This document shows positions 1 through 9,124 of a DNA stretch of 46,621 bases, piece by piece (the first letter of the stretch is position 1; each line of letters opens with the position of its first letter). This DNA is from an uncultured Sutterella sp. (GTDB lineage Bacteria > Pseudomonadota > Gammaproteobacteria > Burkholderiales > Burkholderiaceae_F), in the NCBI GenBank assembly GCA_900542195.1, contig UQNA01000014.1, positions 1 to 46,621 of the forward strand. The letters are read 5' to 3'. The notes beneath the pieces are model-generated. The model searched no databases. It was given only the letters and a program-made list of their open reading frames with translations, and had not been told where the DNA came from. Made by a program: the position numbers and the translations under genes.

Positions 1-413
1 CCTTTATTCGACCGCACCTTCAATAAGTAGCGTTCCTGTTCTGAAACATTAATCTTGCGGACAAATCCAAGCTTTTCGGGCTCCTTCTTTTTGCAATACT
101 TAAATTTATTTTTTTCCTTGTCATCGCGAGGTGCGTCGGGCAAAGGTTCATAAGATAAACGGACCTCATGAGCTCCTGGAAAAACATGAAAAAGAATTCT
201 TTCGTTAGGATACAAAACGACGGCCAACTTTTCATCGAACCAGAGTCCCATTCCGCATTCACCGGTAGCTTCACTGCTTTCTATGCTTAAAGGAACTGCT
301 CCGGCAGGAAGATTGAACTGCCGCTCAAAGGGAACAGGTTTTAAGGCATCCTCAGAGTTGCAGACGGAACCGAGTACCAGGAGGAAAGCAGATAAAAGTA
401 TTTTTGGATTCAT
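1..413 (-). CDS. Exported protein of unknown function, 3' end outside window
   Basis: An open frame of 137 codons starts at the ATG at 413 and runs off the left edge without a stop. The first ~20 residues (MNPKILLSAFLLVLGSVC) form a signal peptide with a Cys at position 18. The residues before that Cys (GSV) are a poor lipobox, so lipoprotein status is uncertain. The mature part is polar, has Cys residues near 52 and 103, and a Lys/Glu-rich stretch around 96-115. A GAGG ribosome site lies just upstream. The gene follows the autotransporter gene by about 50 bases on the same strand and could be cotranscribed with it. I do not recognise the family. Confidence 0.72.
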   Translation of the reverse strand, partial: MNPKILLSAFLLVLGSVCNSEDALKPVPFERQFNLPAGAVPLSIESSEATGECGMGLWFDEKLAVVLYPNERILFHVFPGAHEVRLSYEPLPDAPRDDKEKNKFKYCKKKEPEKLGFVRKINVSEQERYLLKVRSNK

Positions 414-429
414 GTTAATAACCTCGGAA

Positions 430-453
430 GGGGAGGGATATCTCAACCTCCCC
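430..453. terminator. Short GC-rich hairpin between autotransporter and next gene
   Basis: The inverted repeat GGGGAGG/CCTCCCC has a 10-base loop and lies 12 bases past the autotransporter stop codon. There is no clear T-run, so this may be a weak attenuator or an mRNA 3'-end stabiliser and not a full terminator. Confidence 0.4.
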
Positions 454-464
454 ACTAATTAAAT

Positions 465-3400
465 TCAGAAGACATAACGCAAACCGATGTCTGCACGGAA
501 TTCTTGCTTAACATCGGAAGCGAAAGAACGCTTAATCTGTGCAAAGCCATAGGTCTTTTTGTTAAAGTTGCATGTTCCTCCAATGGTCACCTCTCCCCAA
601 GTATCCTTCAAACTAATCTGACTCTGATTGCTAGCACCGGAGTCAAGAGAGTAATACGCCTTGTGCTTAGCCGTAAATTCTCTTAAGCCGTCCACCTTTA
701 CGAACACACTACCCTCTTTAAACTCTCTTCCAACAGAGGCCCCGACGCGCCCAATCAAACTATTGAGTCCATTAGTTCTAACATTGATTTCAGAACTTGT
801 TCTGTACTTTGCGCCCTTAATATGACCATAACTTAACTGCAATTGCGGGTCGAAATACCACTCATCATTAAGCATTATTTTTTTACCGACCTCTGCACTA
901 GCTTGCAGAGCATAGGTGTGATACTTCCCTTTCGAGATGTACGTCATCCGATTACTAATAGCCGTGTAATCGTGATGAATGCGACTGGCTTTTAAGATCA
1001 GATCCAGATAAGCTTCGTTATCAAATTTCTTAACCCCATAAATAGACAGAGAACCGAGCCAATTTTTGCCGCTACCATTGTTCCGCAAATCTGTCTTCCC
1101 ATGAAGATAGGTTGCGCCAGCACCAAAAATCCAGCTTCCTCCCTCTTCCTTATTCACGACATGATCAAAACCTAGTTGAATACCATAGTACTTGTGTTTG
1201 AAGTAATAGCTTCCTTTGTCCAGGGTGTTCTTACCGCCTAACACTCTCACCCAGCCGCCTTCTAAATCAGCTCTGTCTCGAACTTCACCCATGCGCTGAT
1301 AAAGAGTTTCGTTTTCAAGGCGCCACAGGTAATAGTCAGCTATGGATACTGAATCAATGGTGTCAACCGTTGAAGAAGAACCGGGATTCTCTGGCTTCGG
1401 CTTTTCTTCTTTTTCCTTTACCGTTTCTTCAAATACCTTTTCACCTATCTCGCCTTCCCAAGCATAAATAGCTTTAGCATTATCTGTAGTAACGGTCACT
1501 TCGAGAGGGTAGCCGTTTTCATCCACAATCTGTCCATTGTCGTTGACCGTCAATTCTTGAAAATCACCGTCTTTATTAAGATATCCAAGCTTTCCGTTTT
1601 GTACTTGCAAAGCTAGAGGCGTTCCAGCAGCAGGAATTGCGGACCCAGGATCATCCGGGTCAGTTGTTTCCGATAATTTTGATGAGTCTGCAGGTGTTGT
1701 TACAGATCCTTGAGTCTCACTGCCCTCCTCCGGTTTTGATTCCGGAACATCCGTATCGTCGGGTTTAGTAGGTTTATATTCAAGGTAAACAGCGTTATAG
1801 GTAGTCCTTGGTGAAGCTTCAAGAGGTAAGGTAACCTTTCTATCGGTAGAAGTGTAAGAAACAAAATTTCCTTCACCATCTATTATAGTACCGTCGGTAG
1901 GAACTAGCTTCAATGTGGCAGAAGAAAAAGCATCTCGGATATTATTTTGGTTGCCTACAAGCTCGGGATCCTCATAATAATATTCTTCTTCATAGCCGCC
2001 GTTAATCTTCCCTTCGTTGATATAAACCTTTCCGGCAACGTATTTATACTTCTCGTATATACCTTTCTCGTCTTCCCATTTTTCCAAGTCGATGCGCTCT
2101 CGAATATTTTCAATTCCCTCATCAACAAAAAGATTATTTACAGCAGAGCGCATAACCTGATAAGCGAAATGTTCATCCGGAACATCATCAGCTGATATCG
2201 GTACTACCACATCCAGATGTGAATTATTACCCGCGAGCGTCTTTTCATTAAGACGCCTCCGCTAACCACCCCGTATCCTTTTCCTTGGAAGTCCCAAGTT
2301 ACTGAACCATTTTCTCCTGGCAATGCCACATCGTTGGCTTTAGCGCGATCGAAAGCTTCTTTATCAAAATGAACGGCAATGATTCCACGACCTCTAAGGG
2401 ATCCTTGAACATTGATAAAGCTATTTCTATGAAGATTTACTCTATATCCGGGGTCTCCTTCCAGACGATCGTCTCCGATTGTTAAATATGTTGTTGATTT
2501 TCCGAGTTCTGCATCTTTGTCTCCCTTCTCAATCAGGATGTAATTGCTTTCCCCAAGATTCAATGTATTTCCTGAAAAATTGCTATTCAATAGACAGATG
2601 GATGAAATTGATGCGTACAACTGACCATTTGCTTTGTTTCGTGCCACTAACGGCCCGTTGTCAATTGTGAAATTTCCTTTTAAAGTTGTAATATTTTTGG
2701 ATTTTTCCGCCGCTGCTTGATTATCCATTATTGGTGAAACCAAGACTGAGTATGCTGCACCGTCCGCAGTATTCATTGCGTCGATAACAACAAAACCTTT
2801 GTCATCGGGCTTTGCTTCAATAACCTGTTCTCCTCCTCGGTTATATAAACCCACAGCTTCACGACTCTGAAAACGAGAAACAACATTAATTCGTTCGGTT
2901 AAACCAACGTACTGATTCCCTTCGTGACGAATTCCTGAATCTTCATATTCGACTCCGCTATCACTCCAATTGAATATTCCGAACGGTCTACTGAAGCTAT
3001 AGTCACCATTATCAACATCGATTACTCCTACAGAATTGACATACTGCGGTCCCCCATCTGATGTAGTAGCTAAAGTTCCCGCGCTGATACCGGAATTAAT
3101 CGTATATATCTCATCAATTCTGTGAATATATTGATAAGCGCCGTACACGTCTAATACTGCGGTACCAAAACGTTGTCCAGCCTCTCCTATTGAGCCAACA
3201 GAGACATAAACTTGTTGGTTCCCCGTTCCAAGTGGCTCTCCGTAATTTAGAAAAACGACCCCGCGGTTGGTTGAGGTCCCTGGCTTCTCACTGCTCAGAA
3301 TAGAAATCTTATTAATCTTTCCATCGGAAGTTTCATTTGGATCTCCAAAGATTTGTACCCCGCCAACGTTACTAAAAACAGCCCCTTGATGAGACTGACT

Positions 3401-3899
3401 TGTCAAATTCAGACCATAGCCAAATCTTTGGGCACTGCTACCAACATCAATTACTATTTCATCGATACTTCCAGTTATTTTTTGAGTTTGCGGACTCTGA
3501 GTTGCGGAGTTGCCAGATGAAAAAATAAGACCTGATTTCGTTGTTAACTTTGATATTTCGCCCAAATTAATAGTTTGATCAAACTTACCTGTCTTAAATA
3601 ACGTTCCCCCTAAAGCTGAAATAGTTATTGGGCTAACAGAAGTATTATTAATAAGCTGAGCAGAAGAAGAGGAAATAAAAATTCCTTTGCCATAGGTGTT
3701 CATTCCAGTTGGAAAGCTTGATTGGGAATCTCCTGTAAAAGTGTAATCCGATCCAGTTAGAAATGGACCTGTCGCCTTTGTAGGACCGAATGCACCGTTT
3801 AAATCTTCGGCATTAGCAACCCCACAGAAAACGAACAAGGAACCTAATATACTAAGGAGAGTTACCCCCCCCCTGGGCTACAGTAATCGTTTTAGACAT
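465..3899 (-). pseudogene. Type V autotransporter (classical barrel), frameshifted at two sites, first possibly phase-variable
   Basis: Two overlapping frames (3838-2204 and 2210-465) together read as one autotransporter of about 1,140 residues. The natural start is the ATG at 3899, preceded by GAGGG at good spacing. It reaches the signal-peptide core (VTLLSILGSLFVFCG, then ANA before the likely cleavage) only if the G tract at 3873-3865 has 8 or 11 G. With the 9 present, translation stops after 15 codons. The passenger is rich in Gly, Ser and Asn. A Pro/Glu/Asp/Lys-rich linker precedes a C-terminal barrel of about 280 residues with alternating aromatic strands, ending RYVF, a typical outer-membrane C-terminus. 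A second break lies within 2204-2261: the passenger frame ends at 2204, while the barrel frame is open only downstream of a stop at 2264. One missing base (or two extra) would explain it. Passenger function is unknown; adhesion is a guess from the family. Confidence 0.8.
3865..3873 (-). repeat. Poly-G tract (G9) in autotransporter signal-peptide region
   Basis: Nine consecutive C on the plus strand, so G9 in the coding strand, lie between codon 8 and the hydrophobic core of the signal peptide. Frame arithmetic from ATG 3899 to the passenger frame requires 8 or 11 G. Homopolymer G tracts at this position are classical slipped-strand contingency sites in surface-protein genes of other bacteria. 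Confidence 0.85.
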
Positions 3900-4532
3900 T
3901 TTTCCCTCGGATATTTGGTTAGTAAGTTGAGTTTCTAGTTTATTTTCACTCCACAACGCATTAAGGGGTTATAGAGATTTCCCTGATCTCAGGGTTTCCT
4001 TTAAACAGAGACGTGATTGATAAAACCCTTCACTAAGGGCATTTGAAATCGAGAGCTCACTTGAATGTGAATACCTGTCAATTCCAAATCTGGCCGACCG
4101 CTGGAATGTAAATGGTCAACTCCACCAGAGATCTTCTAATAGGCAAGACCTAGCGATGGAGATTCAATTATGTTTTTTGAAGCGGTTAAATCAGCCGCTC
4201 AAAAGTAAAGATTCAACTCAAACCGCTCTCATCTGCAACTTTGTACTCTTTGACAGCTTTGAAACTATTTCTAATCAAGAGTCTTTTTGCATTAGCCCAT
4301 ACACGTCTCTCGGACTATCTAAACATACCATTCCAATAACGAATGCCTCCACTTTCTTATCCAGAATGTAGTCTTCGTACAGGCCTTTAGTCAGCTACAA
4401 ATTTCGGTCCAACTTCATTCTCGCTTTTAGCCAACTTAGAAGAGGTCGGTCTCAGGATTGAGCCTCCCCAACTCTTCACATTGGGGCCGGTCCTCAATCA
4501 TGTTTGAGGAGCCTGTCATTTAACCCAAACGC
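3900..4532. other. Gene-less stretch with decayed coding remnants
   Basis: No intact gene is visible. The autotransporter promoter must lie in the left part. On the minus strand around 4390-4210 one frame gives a protein-like run (for example LYEDYILDKKVEAF) broken by stops at short intervals. This looks like a decayed gene, but I cannot assign a family. The upstream frames are also full of stops. Confidence 0.4.
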
Positions 4533-5309
4533 CTAGTTCTGTCTTTCACAAGTCCTTTCTTCTATAGTTCTCGGAAAAGACTTTCTTTGCTCCTCTGAGT
4601 AAAGCTCTCTTATAGTTTGGTCAAAAAATTCAAACATAGGATTGCCTTCTCCGCTCTCATAAAATCTACCTAGGCGACTATGGAATAGCTCTGAATTCTT
4701 ATTCAAAACGGTGATAGGAAAAAATCCGTCCTTCATTAAAGAGGCGTTCATAAGAAGAGATGCAGTTCTTTTATTCGCGTCATAAAAGGGCTGGTTCCGA
4801 GCAAGGAACAAAAAAATTCCTATAGCCTTTTCAACAGGATCTTTTATTTCGTTTTTTAAAAAGTCCAATCCTCTCGTAATAAGTGTCGTTAAATCTTTCG
4901 TCGGTGGGACAAAGCTTATATTGTCGAGACTGACATCTGAACTCCGGATAACGCCCCACTCCAAAGCGTCTTCTTTACCCACCAAACTGTGAAGGCTGCA
5001 GACAACTTCTACTGAAAGTTCAAACCTATTTTCTTCTAGCAAATTTAACAGGAACTTGGCGCCGTCGGCGTAATTTTTTACCTGCATTAAATCGAAGATA
5101 CTGATTCCACCAACCGATTGTCCAGCTAATATGCTAGCCGTCTGCGGAAGAGTTGTTGGGTTGTTCTCTAACGAGCGCATCCAATTCCAGGTGATCTCCA
5201 CGATATTTTTTCTTAAAATTCTGCAGCTTTTAAGAGTATCTCTAAGATATGGAAGCGGAAGTTCAAAGACTCCTGTGTCCCAGAATACTCCGTTCAATTC
5301 TGTTTTCAT
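4533..5309 (-). CDS. Fic/DOC-family protein with altered Fic motif
   Basis: The product is 258 residues from the ATG at 5309. A longer frame begins with a GTG at 5333, but no ribosome site precedes it, whereas GGAGG sits about 13 bases before the ATG. The N-terminal part has an ILAGQSVGGISIFD-type segment like that of Fic proteins, then LVGKEDALEWGVIR, and finally the Fic motif at residues 173-181 as QPFYDANKR. Canonical motifs read HxFx(D/E)xNxR; the catalytic His is Gln here, while Phe, Asp, Asn and Arg are kept. Fic proteins transfer AMP or related groups to target proteins. Without the His this member is probably inactive in that reaction or does something else. It stands alone next to the DUF4143 ATPase gene with no recognisable antitoxin partner. 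Confidence 0.8.
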   Translation of the reverse strand: MKTELNGVFWDTGVFELPLPYLRDTLKSCRILRKNIVEITWNWMRSLENNPTTLPQTASILAGQSVGGISIFDLMQVKNYADGAKFLLNLLEENRFELSVEVVCSLHSLVGKEDALEWGVIRSSDVSLDNISFVPPTKDLTTLITRGLDFLKNEIKDPVEKAIGIFLFLARNQPFYDANKRTASLLMNASLMKDGFFPITVLNKNSELFHSRLGRFYESGEGNPMFEFFDQTIRELYSEEQRKSFPRTIEERTCERQN

Positions 5310-5543
5310 AGTAAATACTAAGCCTCCACTCACTGCATCAATTTTAGGAGGCGGTCACCTAAGAGGGAGGTCCATAATTTCCTTTTGCTCCTAATTTTAG
5401 GACCTCAAGATTTTTGAAGTAAACCAAGAAACGCTTCTTTTAGTTTCTGAGATGAGTGTCTTTTTTAAGTTTCCAAGTCCCGAAACTATGAGCCTAAATC
5501 ATGCGATTTTAAAGACATGTTTGGAAGGAACTCGGCCTAAACC

Positions 5544-6758
5544 TTATTTCTCTCCCAAGAGCCAATTCAAGGCATTCACCTTAAAAATACCCTCCATACT
5601 CGTCTCCGGATCATTGTCTAATGTTAAAAGATACTTGGGAAAATTATCCTGAATTCGAAGCAAAGGACGCAATTCTCGACGCAAAACCTCTTCGTCTCTA
5701 ACCGAAGCTGCAACTTGAATGTAAATTTTTTCTTGACCGTTAGTACAAACAAAATCAACTTCAAATTCTTCAAGTTTGCCTGTGAAGACTTTATAACCTC
5801 TCCGCTTCAATTCCAGAAATACTACGTTCTCCAAGAGATGGCCTACGTCGGCCAGAGAGCCGCTTCCCAACAGAGTTCTTCTGAGGCCCAAGTCCACAGC
5901 GTAATACTTTTTGAGACTCTTCAAGAGTTCTTTTCCTTTTAGATCCCAACGATCAACCTCATAGAGAACAAAAGCATCAATCAGACCGCGAAGGTACTTC
6001 TCTACTGTTTTATTATCGGTTTTAGTCCCAGCAGATGTCATCGAGTTTGCAAGTTTTGCCACAGAGATCCGATTCCCGACTGAATCAAAGCAAAACCTTG
6101 TTAGCTTTGTCAAGACTGTCGGCTCACGGAGCTGAACTCTGGATAGAATATCCCTCACAACTACAGTGTTGTATAGTCCCTCAAGGATCTTATCTACAAA
6201 ATCCGATTCGTAAGGGACTTCTAGAATAAAAGGAAAAGACGTAGTAGACAAATATAACTTGTACAGCTCCTCTGCCCTTTTATCGGGAAAGGCTTTCTTA
6301 AATTCTTTCAAAGACAGGGGCAGCATTTCTATTTGAACATATCGACCCGTTAGCAGAGTAGCTAACTCTCCGGACAAAATATGACTGTTAGAACCCGTGA
6401 GATAGATATCGAAATTATCGTGCAGAAAAAGACTGTCGACAGCTTTTTGAAAATTCTCAACTTGTTGAATTTCATCCAGAAAAATATAGTATTCGCCGGA
6501 ATTAGAAGTCTTCTCAAGGATATGCCGATGCAACTCCTGATAATCAGTAAGTTTTTGGTTGGCTAGATCCTCTAAATTAATTTCAATGATTTGTTCTGGC
6601 CGTACCCCACTCTGCAAAAGACGCTGAGCAAAAATCTTTAATAAAGTCGACTTACCGCATCGACGGACACCTGTGACAATTTTAATAAACGGAAGATCCT
6701 TCCACTTTTCTAGCTCTGCCAGATAAGGCTCTCTCTCTAACACTACCTTTTTTCTCAT
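5544..6758 (-). CDS. AAA ATPase with C-terminal DUF4143 domain
   Basis: The product is 404 residues. Walker A is GVRRCGKST at residues 30-38, Walker B is YYIFLDEIQ near residue 95, and a sensor-like LTGSNSHIL follows. The last ~190 residues match the layout of DUF4143, including the usual LLENVVFLELKRRGYKV segment and a PD-(D/E)XK-like EFEVDFVC...KIYIQVA stretch near the end, which hints at a nuclease fold. These ATPases are common and scattered in gut bacteria and archaea; their cellular role is not established. The gene is monocistronic. A perfect 13-bp inverted repeat lies just upstream (6776-6828) and could be its operator. Confidence 0.88.
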   Translation of the reverse strand: MRKKVVLEREPYLAELEKWKDLPFIKIVTGVRRCGKSTLLKIFAQRLLQSGVRPEQIIEINLEDLANQKLTDYQELHRHILEKTSNSGEYYIFLDEIQQVENFQKAVDSLFLHDNFDIYLTGSNSHILSGELATLLTGRYVQIEMLPLSLKEFKKAFPDKRAEELYKLYLSTTSFPFILEVPYESDFVDKILEGLYNTVVVRDILSRVQLREPTVLTKLTRFCFDSVGNRISVAKLANSMTSAGTKTDNKTVEKYLRGLIDAFVLYEVDRWDLKGKELLKSLKKYYAVDLGLRRTLLGSGSLADVGHLLENVVFLELKRRGYKVFTGKLEEFEVDFVCTNGQEKIYIQVAASVRDEEVLRRELRPLLRIQDNFPKYLLTLDNDPETSMEGIFKVNALNWLLGEK

Positions 6759-6775
6759 ATCACAACAGTTTTTTT

Positions 6776-6828
6776 TGGATTACATTCCTTATTTTACTTA
6801 AAAGTTAAAATTATTGGAATGTAATCCA
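6776..6828. promoter_or_regulatory. Perfect 13-bp inverted repeat upstream of the ATPase gene
   Basis: TGGATTACATTCC at 6776-6788 is repeated inverted as GGAATGTAATCCA at 6816-6828, separated by 27 AT-rich bases. It begins 18 bases upstream of the ATPase start codon. A third, imperfect half-site (TTGGATTGTGTTC) follows near 6852. The arrangement suits a dimeric repressor binding two sites or an mRNA leader hairpin. Confidence 0.6.
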
Positions 6829-7286
6829 TATTTTTGTATTTTTATTAAAAATTTGGATTGTGTTCTTAAATTTTTCACAAAAACCAAACTAATTGTGATG
6901 GCTAATTCTTATTTCGGCCAAAACTTCTTACTTCTAACATCCTGGAATAAACGCAGCAATTGAATCTCTACATAATCTTTAAAGCATCAACCAGGTCGGC
7001 AACTGCATCTACAGGAACTACTCAGCACCCTCGGCCAATGTTGTATGGGTGATAACAAATCTCAAACTCGCTAGGGATGCTTTTCTCCAAAATCTACAAA
7101 AATGATGTGAAATTCTTGCTGGCGTCGTCATTGGTTCCAGTTCCATCGTCACTTGCATTTTTTCACGAAGCTTTTCTGGTAGCTAGTTAAGAGTTTTTGG
7201 TAAGGATGTTAGAGTGGCAGGTTATTTTGGTAAAAATTAAGTTAATTCCCCCTTTTTTCCTGCCATCCTTTCTTGTTATTGCCTAC
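6829..7286. other. Gene-less AT-rich stretch
   Basis: No open frame with recognisable content is visible. The left part is AT-rich and probably carries the ATPase promoter. The right part adjoins the istB remnant and may hold further decayed insertion-sequence material, including a possible end near 7215-7265 where GGCAGG and CCTGCC lie as an inverted repeat. Confidence 0.4.
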
Positions 7287-7571
7287 TTATCTTTTTATAT
7301 CTTTCTCCTTTGTTCCATCTGACTTTGGTTCTGGAGCCCTTAAGGATGGCCCTTTCAAAGTAATTGAGATAGGTGTTTTTGCCATTACTCGACTAGACAA
7401 CGCATCCTTCAAATGCTCTCCCCCACCGAGAGCTTCGTACCATTTGCCAAGCGGTAGTTGACTACCGATGATGATGCTGCTGGTTGCGTAGCGATCATCA
7501 AGCAGATTGTTAAATTCTTGGAATACGTCAAGCCTTCTCTCACACGGCCCGAAATCAAACTACAGAATCTC
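7287..7571 (-). pseudogene. Remnant of IS21-family istB (helper ATPase), C-terminal part
   Basis: The minus strand encodes FDFG, then LLDDRYATSSIIIGSQLP and LGKWYEALG, ending ITLKGPSLR about 20 residues before a TAA at 7289-7287. This matches the C-terminal third of IstB, which normally has IDDFG (Walker B), EDRY, TSQLP, WHE-IG and a LKGES-R end. Directly upstream of FDFG the frame hits TAG, and no Walker A part is found, so only a fragment survives. The gene for the IstA transposase is not visible. It is the only insertion-sequence trace I can name in the window and abuts the 3' end of the HNH gene. Confidence 0.75.
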
Positions 7572-7589
7572 GCTCACACCGGGAAAACT

Positions 7590-8528
7590 TCACTCAAATC
7601 CGTGCATTTTCCTATGAAACTTAAGATAGTCACACATTTTTGAAGATGGCAAGTTCTCAAGCTTTTCATTCCCATAGAGATTCAGCCTTTCTCTTTCTGG
7701 CTTACTTAAGTGAGGAGATATCAAAATTTTTCCGTTGTTTTGGAAACTAATTAAACCTCTATCAAAAAGCTTGTCGAAATGAGCCGAAAGAAGAAGCAAA
7801 TTATCAGGATCATATTTCTCCCGCTCTCTACAGTCTTTCCAAGGTTTTATGTGAGACGCTACTAGAAGCTCTTTAGTTTGGACTCGGGAAACTTCACAGT
7901 GTTTTCGTGTATCCAGCAGAAACTCTCTCAACTTATTCTGATATTTTCTCTGTTTAGCTTCTCGGATTTCTTCAGACTGGAGGTCTTCCTTCTCTAGAAA
8001 TTCCAACTTTTTTTTAAGAGAAGAAGCAATATCAAGACTAGAACTCTCGATTCCAATCTGTAATGTTTTATTCTTTGTTTTTTCTTTTTTGGTGGGAGAT
8101 ATAGGATATTTTCGATTTCCCCACGCTATATAGGCCTGAAGAAGATGTTCAAAATCTCTTAAGGAGGAACCATTGCATTCCTCCATTTTCCAAGCTGAGA
8201 CACCTTCCTTGTCTTCTGGAATAGATTTGTGATTTAGCAGAGCCTGTAGATTAGTATTTCTCCCTTTATGAGGAAGATAGTTGCTGCGCACAAATGATCC
8301 TTCCGGAGCATCAAAAATATAAGTCCAAATATTGGCTCCATACTTGTTTGGTGCCACATCAAGCGGTAAGTCATTATCCCTATGAATAAACCTCCTCACT
8401 TTTTTGGTGTGGCCTTCGCTTGATAGCTCGAATCCACAAGATCGTGCTATAGAATCCAATTTCTGTGCTTGAGGAAATTTTAAGAAACCTTTGTTTTCCC
8501 ACCAATTTGGATCCAATTTTTTACCCAT
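7590..8528 (-). CDS. HNH endonuclease (HNH_2-like)
   Basis: The product is 312 residues. The C-terminal third carries an HNH_2 module: C211 in KHCEVSRVQTKELL, then ASHIKPW with H226, then YDPDNLLLLSAHFDKLFDRG with N243 and H250. This layout is typical of stand-alone restriction-type HNH nucleases that cleave foreign DNA. The N-terminal ~140 residues are unassigned and could recognise DNA. A Lys/Glu-rich helical linker spans about 147-205. No methylase or partner gene is next to it, and the insertion-sequence remnant downstream fits an accessory region. The ATG at 8528 has no strong ribosome site. Confidence 0.82.
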   Translation of the reverse strand: MGKKLDPNWWENKGFLKFPQAQKLDSIARSCGFELSSEGHTKKVRRFIHRDNDLPLDVAPNKYGANIWTYIFDAPEGSFVRSNYLPHKGRNTNLQALLNHKSIPEDKEGVSAWKMEECNGSSLRDFEHLLQAYIAWGNRKYPISPTKKEKTKNKTLQIGIESSSLDIASSLKKKLEFLEKEDLQSEEIREAKQRKYQNKLREFLLDTRKHCEVSRVQTKELLVASHIKPWKDCREREKYDPDNLLLLSAHFDKLFDRGLISFQNNGKILISPHLSKPERERLNLYGNEKLENLPSSKMCDYLKFHRKMHGFE

Positions 8529-9124
8529 GGTTAAACTCTTAAAACAAATAAAACTTCCTTCCCTCAGAGAAGGTAGAAATTAAACGATCCTACAAAGAAT
8601 ATCTGCTCTATGGAATATATTAAAAATTAACTTTTCACATTATCGAATAAATTCAAAATCTCAAAAATAGGAAACAAGAGTCATTTTTAGTGGGAAGTCT
8701 GAAAATTATTTCCATTTTTATTTTTGACCAAATTTAGATTTTGTTTATAAAATTTTTGTAGCAACAAATCGCAAATATGAACTGTGGAACTCCAGCCCCA
8801 TTCGCAAACTCTTCCCTCCTCCTATTCCTTTTCATGATTTTGGTTTCCCTCCCCTCACTAAGAGTGCCATTTTTGGGCTATTTGCTCCTGCACCACAAAA
8901 ACAAAGTAGGAACTAAATTAATCTGAAGCCGAGGCAAAACGATGCAACAAGAGAACTCCTTAACACCCCGCTTCTAGTACATCGTCCAAGCCGAAAGTTA
9001 ATGCACTGCTTAGCCCTTAGGTGCCTGTCATCCAAAACATCACCAGGGATCAAAACAGTTCTAAGCTCACCATACGCTCCTTATCCTTATAAACTCTTGC
9101 TGAGTTTTTATCAACTCCCCGGGA
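8529..9124. other. Gene-less stretch of about 600 bases
   Basis: The left 240 bases are strongly AT-rich and probably contain the HNH gene promoter. The right part (8760-9124) is closer to coding composition but has stops in all frames on both strands, so any gene here is dead. No hairpin terminator for the beta1 gene was clear. Confidence 0.4.

Noticed and set aside
2235..2260. Programmed -1 ribosomal frameshift joining autotransporter passenger and barrel
   Set aside because: No proper slippery heptamer: re-pairing at AAA would leave a mismatch at the first codon base. Autotransporters are not known to use this. A simple indel is more likely.
2204..3838. TTG at 3838 as the genuine start of the autotransporter
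   Set aside because: It lies inside the signal-peptide core, has no ribosome site, and would remove the N-terminal half of the hydrophobic segment. The ATG at 3899 has a good ribosome site.
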